A stretch of DNA of 64,000 nucleotides from Clusia tigrina. Taxonomy: Eukaryota > Arthropoda > Insecta > Diptera > Clusiidae. Made by a program: the position numbers and the translations under genes. The notes under the pieces are model-generated. The model had not been told where the DNA came from. It worked only from the letters and a program-made list of their open reading frames with translations, and ran no database searches. The stretch lies in contig OV050030.1 in assembly GCA_920105625.2 (NCBI GenBank), forward strand, positions 428,760,240 to 428,824,239, read 5' to 3'. Positions 62,118-64,000 of this stretch are shown in pieces; within the stretch, counting starts at the first letter, position 1; each line of letters begins with the position of its first letter.

Positions 62118-62455
62118 CAGGAGACCTCCCTTTGACCTCCTTTGCACATATGCACGTCATTGGACGGGAGGTCAGAGCGAAAAACTGAAAAGCTGTTTTC
62201 TCTGAGAGAAGAAGCTGTTTTGTCTGAGAGACCTCCCTTTAGCATCCGTTGGGAGCACAAAGGGAGTACTCCCTTTGGCCTCCTTTTTACATACGCAGGG
62301 GAGTATAGAGCGAAAGCTAAAAAGCTGTTTTGTCTGAGAGAACTCCTTTTAGCATCCGTTGGGAGCACAAAGGGAGTACTCTCTTTGGCCTCCATTTTAC
62401 ATAGGCATGTCATTGGAGGGGAGTACCTCTCTTAACATCTTTTGGGAGTATTAGA
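62118..62455. repeat. Tandem repeat with a 110-bp period
   Basis: GCTGTTTTGTCTGAGAG occurs at 62214 and 62324, followed each time by ACTCC/ACCTCC, TTTAGCATCCGTTGGGAGCA and CAAAGGGAGTACTC. Partial units flank both sides, giving about 2.7 copies. The frames across it on both strands are repeat products. Confidence 0.8.
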
Positions 62456-62950
62456 GGATTGCATCTTCTCAACTGACAACGGAATACAAATAGATTACTA
62501 CAATGGAAACACAATTTTCAGGCCAATTCCAGTTTCCAGATTATATATATGGCATTGCAAAGCCCTTCACACAAAGAATAATTAAGTATTCATTCTGATA
62601 TGCTGACATTGCCATAGAGGTATTAATATAGTTTCTAATAAGGCGTATAAACTATAAGAAGGATATATTTTGAATCGGCAACTTTTACTGAGTACGTGTA
62701 GCTTTCCAGACTGTTCTATTGCATTTTGGTAGGTTTGTTGTTTCCGAAGTAACTGCATCAGTTGGGACAGGAGTGTTTTTCGACTCCATTTATATAAATA
62801 ATATTTACTTCAGTTAAGCCATAGGATCGGCCTGCACCATGCACTGAAGTATTTGCTGGACTGAGCATGCCGAAAATGTGTTAAAATGACGTGTCAAAAA
62901 TCATCAGAAATGAAATCAACGAATCTGATGAATCGCAGCGGTTAAATGAC

Positions 62951-63397
62951 ATGCAAATTTTGCAAAAAATAAACGAGGCAATTTTTAAACTCACGTCAAA
63001 GCCTTGGCGGAGATGCATCTTTCTACAAAGCTGTAATAACTTCATTTGTTATCTTTTTATGCTGGCACAGAAAACGAAAACTGATTTCGAGGAATTGCAG
63101 ACCTGCGTCTGTGCGGAGCTTAGGGCGAATGTTCAGAAAGAACCGAACCGAAATTCTTCAGTCGTATTAAATGTAAACAGAAATGACGAACAAAAAGACA
63201 CTTGTAATAACTACGAGAAATATGGATCCAATGAAGTCATCAACTATTTATTTGCAGGGCCGATTTTTATGACTGCATATATGTATATCAGTTCATGCCG
63301 TAGTTTTCCAAAATACCAGGAACTTGTACGAGCATTGTGGCTTAAAATAGTGCTTAGATTCATTTCAGATTTGTGTCTTTTCTGCTTTGGAATCTAA
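62951..63397 (+). CDS. Orphan open frame, possible exon or small protein
   Basis: Open from at least 62891 (GTG); the first in-frame ATG at 62951 gives 149 codons. It starts MQILQKINEAIFKLTSKPW, has six or more Cys, a Lys/Asn-rich middle, and two hydrophobic stretches near the end (INYLFAGPIFMTAYMYIS and LKIVLRFISDLCLFCF). No family is recognised, no clear acceptor lies upstream, and no AATAAA follows closely. It is the longest frame in the right half not explained by repeats. Confidence 0.25.
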   Translation: MQILQKINEAIFKLTSKPWRRCIFLQSCNNFICYLFMLAQKTKTDFEELQTCVCAELRANVQKEPNRNSSVVLNVNRNDEQKDTCNNYEKYGSNEVINYLFAGPIFMTAYMYISSCRSFPKYQELVRALWLKIVLRFISDLCLFCFGI

Positions 63398-63399
63398 TA

Positions 63400-64000
63400 T
63401 ATAATTTTATTGTACAGACACATTAACGAGTCGCATTCTCGGACACAAAGAAAAGCTCTGCGCTGAATCACTTATATACTCGTACCACACACCATATACG
63501 CCATATACGAGTACCCACAATATTTTAACCTCACACAGGACGAGTACAAAATTAATAATTAAAATCTCCGTGGTATACGAACACACTGGCGAGCGCTTCT
63601 GTTAAGTGCCATATGCGTGTGCCCATTCGCGTTCACGGGCTGTCATGGTATTCAGCCTGTACAACAAATTCACATATTACGGCCATAATGTATGCATAAA
63701 CATATGTACATTCATGTATGTATGTGTACATGAGTGTCTGCTTATTATAACGTACATATGCCTACTGCTGGCTTTGACGAAGCAGACGATCAAAGCCGAT
63801 GAAGACAACGAGACGAAGAGTTTTCTGAGGATGACAGCGACAGCTACAATAACTACAACAAACACTGCAACAGGTTACCGAACCTTATTTGCATATGTAA
63901 AAAATACGTACTAGGAGTGGAACTCATTTGCGTTAAAGAGAAGGTAGAGTCAATTGGCAAGCAGCCAGTGGAAAAGGTAAAGGTGTTTATTATGCAATCA
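63400..64000. other. No gene recognised
   Basis: AT-rich with ACGAGTA and GTATGTA simple motifs. The overlapping frames at 63606-63914 on both strands look like chance. Confidence 0.4.

Noticed and set aside
62108..62435. Frames of 97-101 codons on both strands
   Set aside because: They are internal repeats of the 110-bp tandem array.

Overview
This is one 64-kb stretch of an AT-rich insect nuclear genome. Introns are short where coding is dense, there are many decayed transposons, and the recognisable proteins match fly orthologues. A higher dipteran is clear. A tephritid-type fruit fly is my best guess, from the mix of a Rosa-like DD41D mariner, jockey-type LINEs and tRNA-headed SINEs, but family level is not proven by the sequence.

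Left part (1-16.1 kb) holds three recognisable genes. Microcephalin (MCPH1) runs on the minus strand from about 11.2 kb to beyond the left edge. Six phase-consistent coding exons give about 890 codons, with the N-terminal BRCT domain split over exons 3 and 4; the C-terminal BRCT region lies outside the window. Its 7.6-kb fourth intron contains an intact, intronless ZIP-family zinc transporter (ZIP11/Zip48C-like) on the plus strand, plus a decayed mariner, a hAT-type MITE with a perfect 8-bp target duplication, and a MITE-like element with CGCGACCGAC termini. Upstream lies a five-exon minus-strand gene of 423 codons that I read as expansion (exp, the MH2-domain Smad-like protein). All its splice phases fit.

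Middle part (16-32 kb) is poor in genes. It contains a truncated copy of the insulin receptor kinase domain in three exon pieces that still carry introns, with an in-frame TAG and a diverged third piece. A tRNA-derived SINE lies directly against its 5' end and a 22-bp minisatellite lies in its second intron. Next come two fragments of non-LTR RNase H domains and then a young, nearly complete jockey-type LINE (28.45-31.59 kb, minus strand) with a 34-nt A tail and one obvious frameshift.

Right part (32-64 kb) has no gene I can name. It holds a decayed Tc1 element, a decayed mariner, another LINE fragment, further SINE copies, a (TA)n tract of about 260 bp, a 110-bp tandem repeat, and two adjacent A-rich segments ending in GTAAGTGG donors near 54.4 and 55.4 kb. 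Those segments look like non-coding first exons of a plus-strand gene whose coding part is beyond the window. A few orphan reading frames are listed at low confidence.

No CRISPR array, operon or bacterial feature is present. I found no new multi-gene system. The most notable observations are the gene-in-gene arrangement at MCPH1, the insulin receptor fragment with its SINE junction, the basic-motif array in MCPH1, and the two MITEs.
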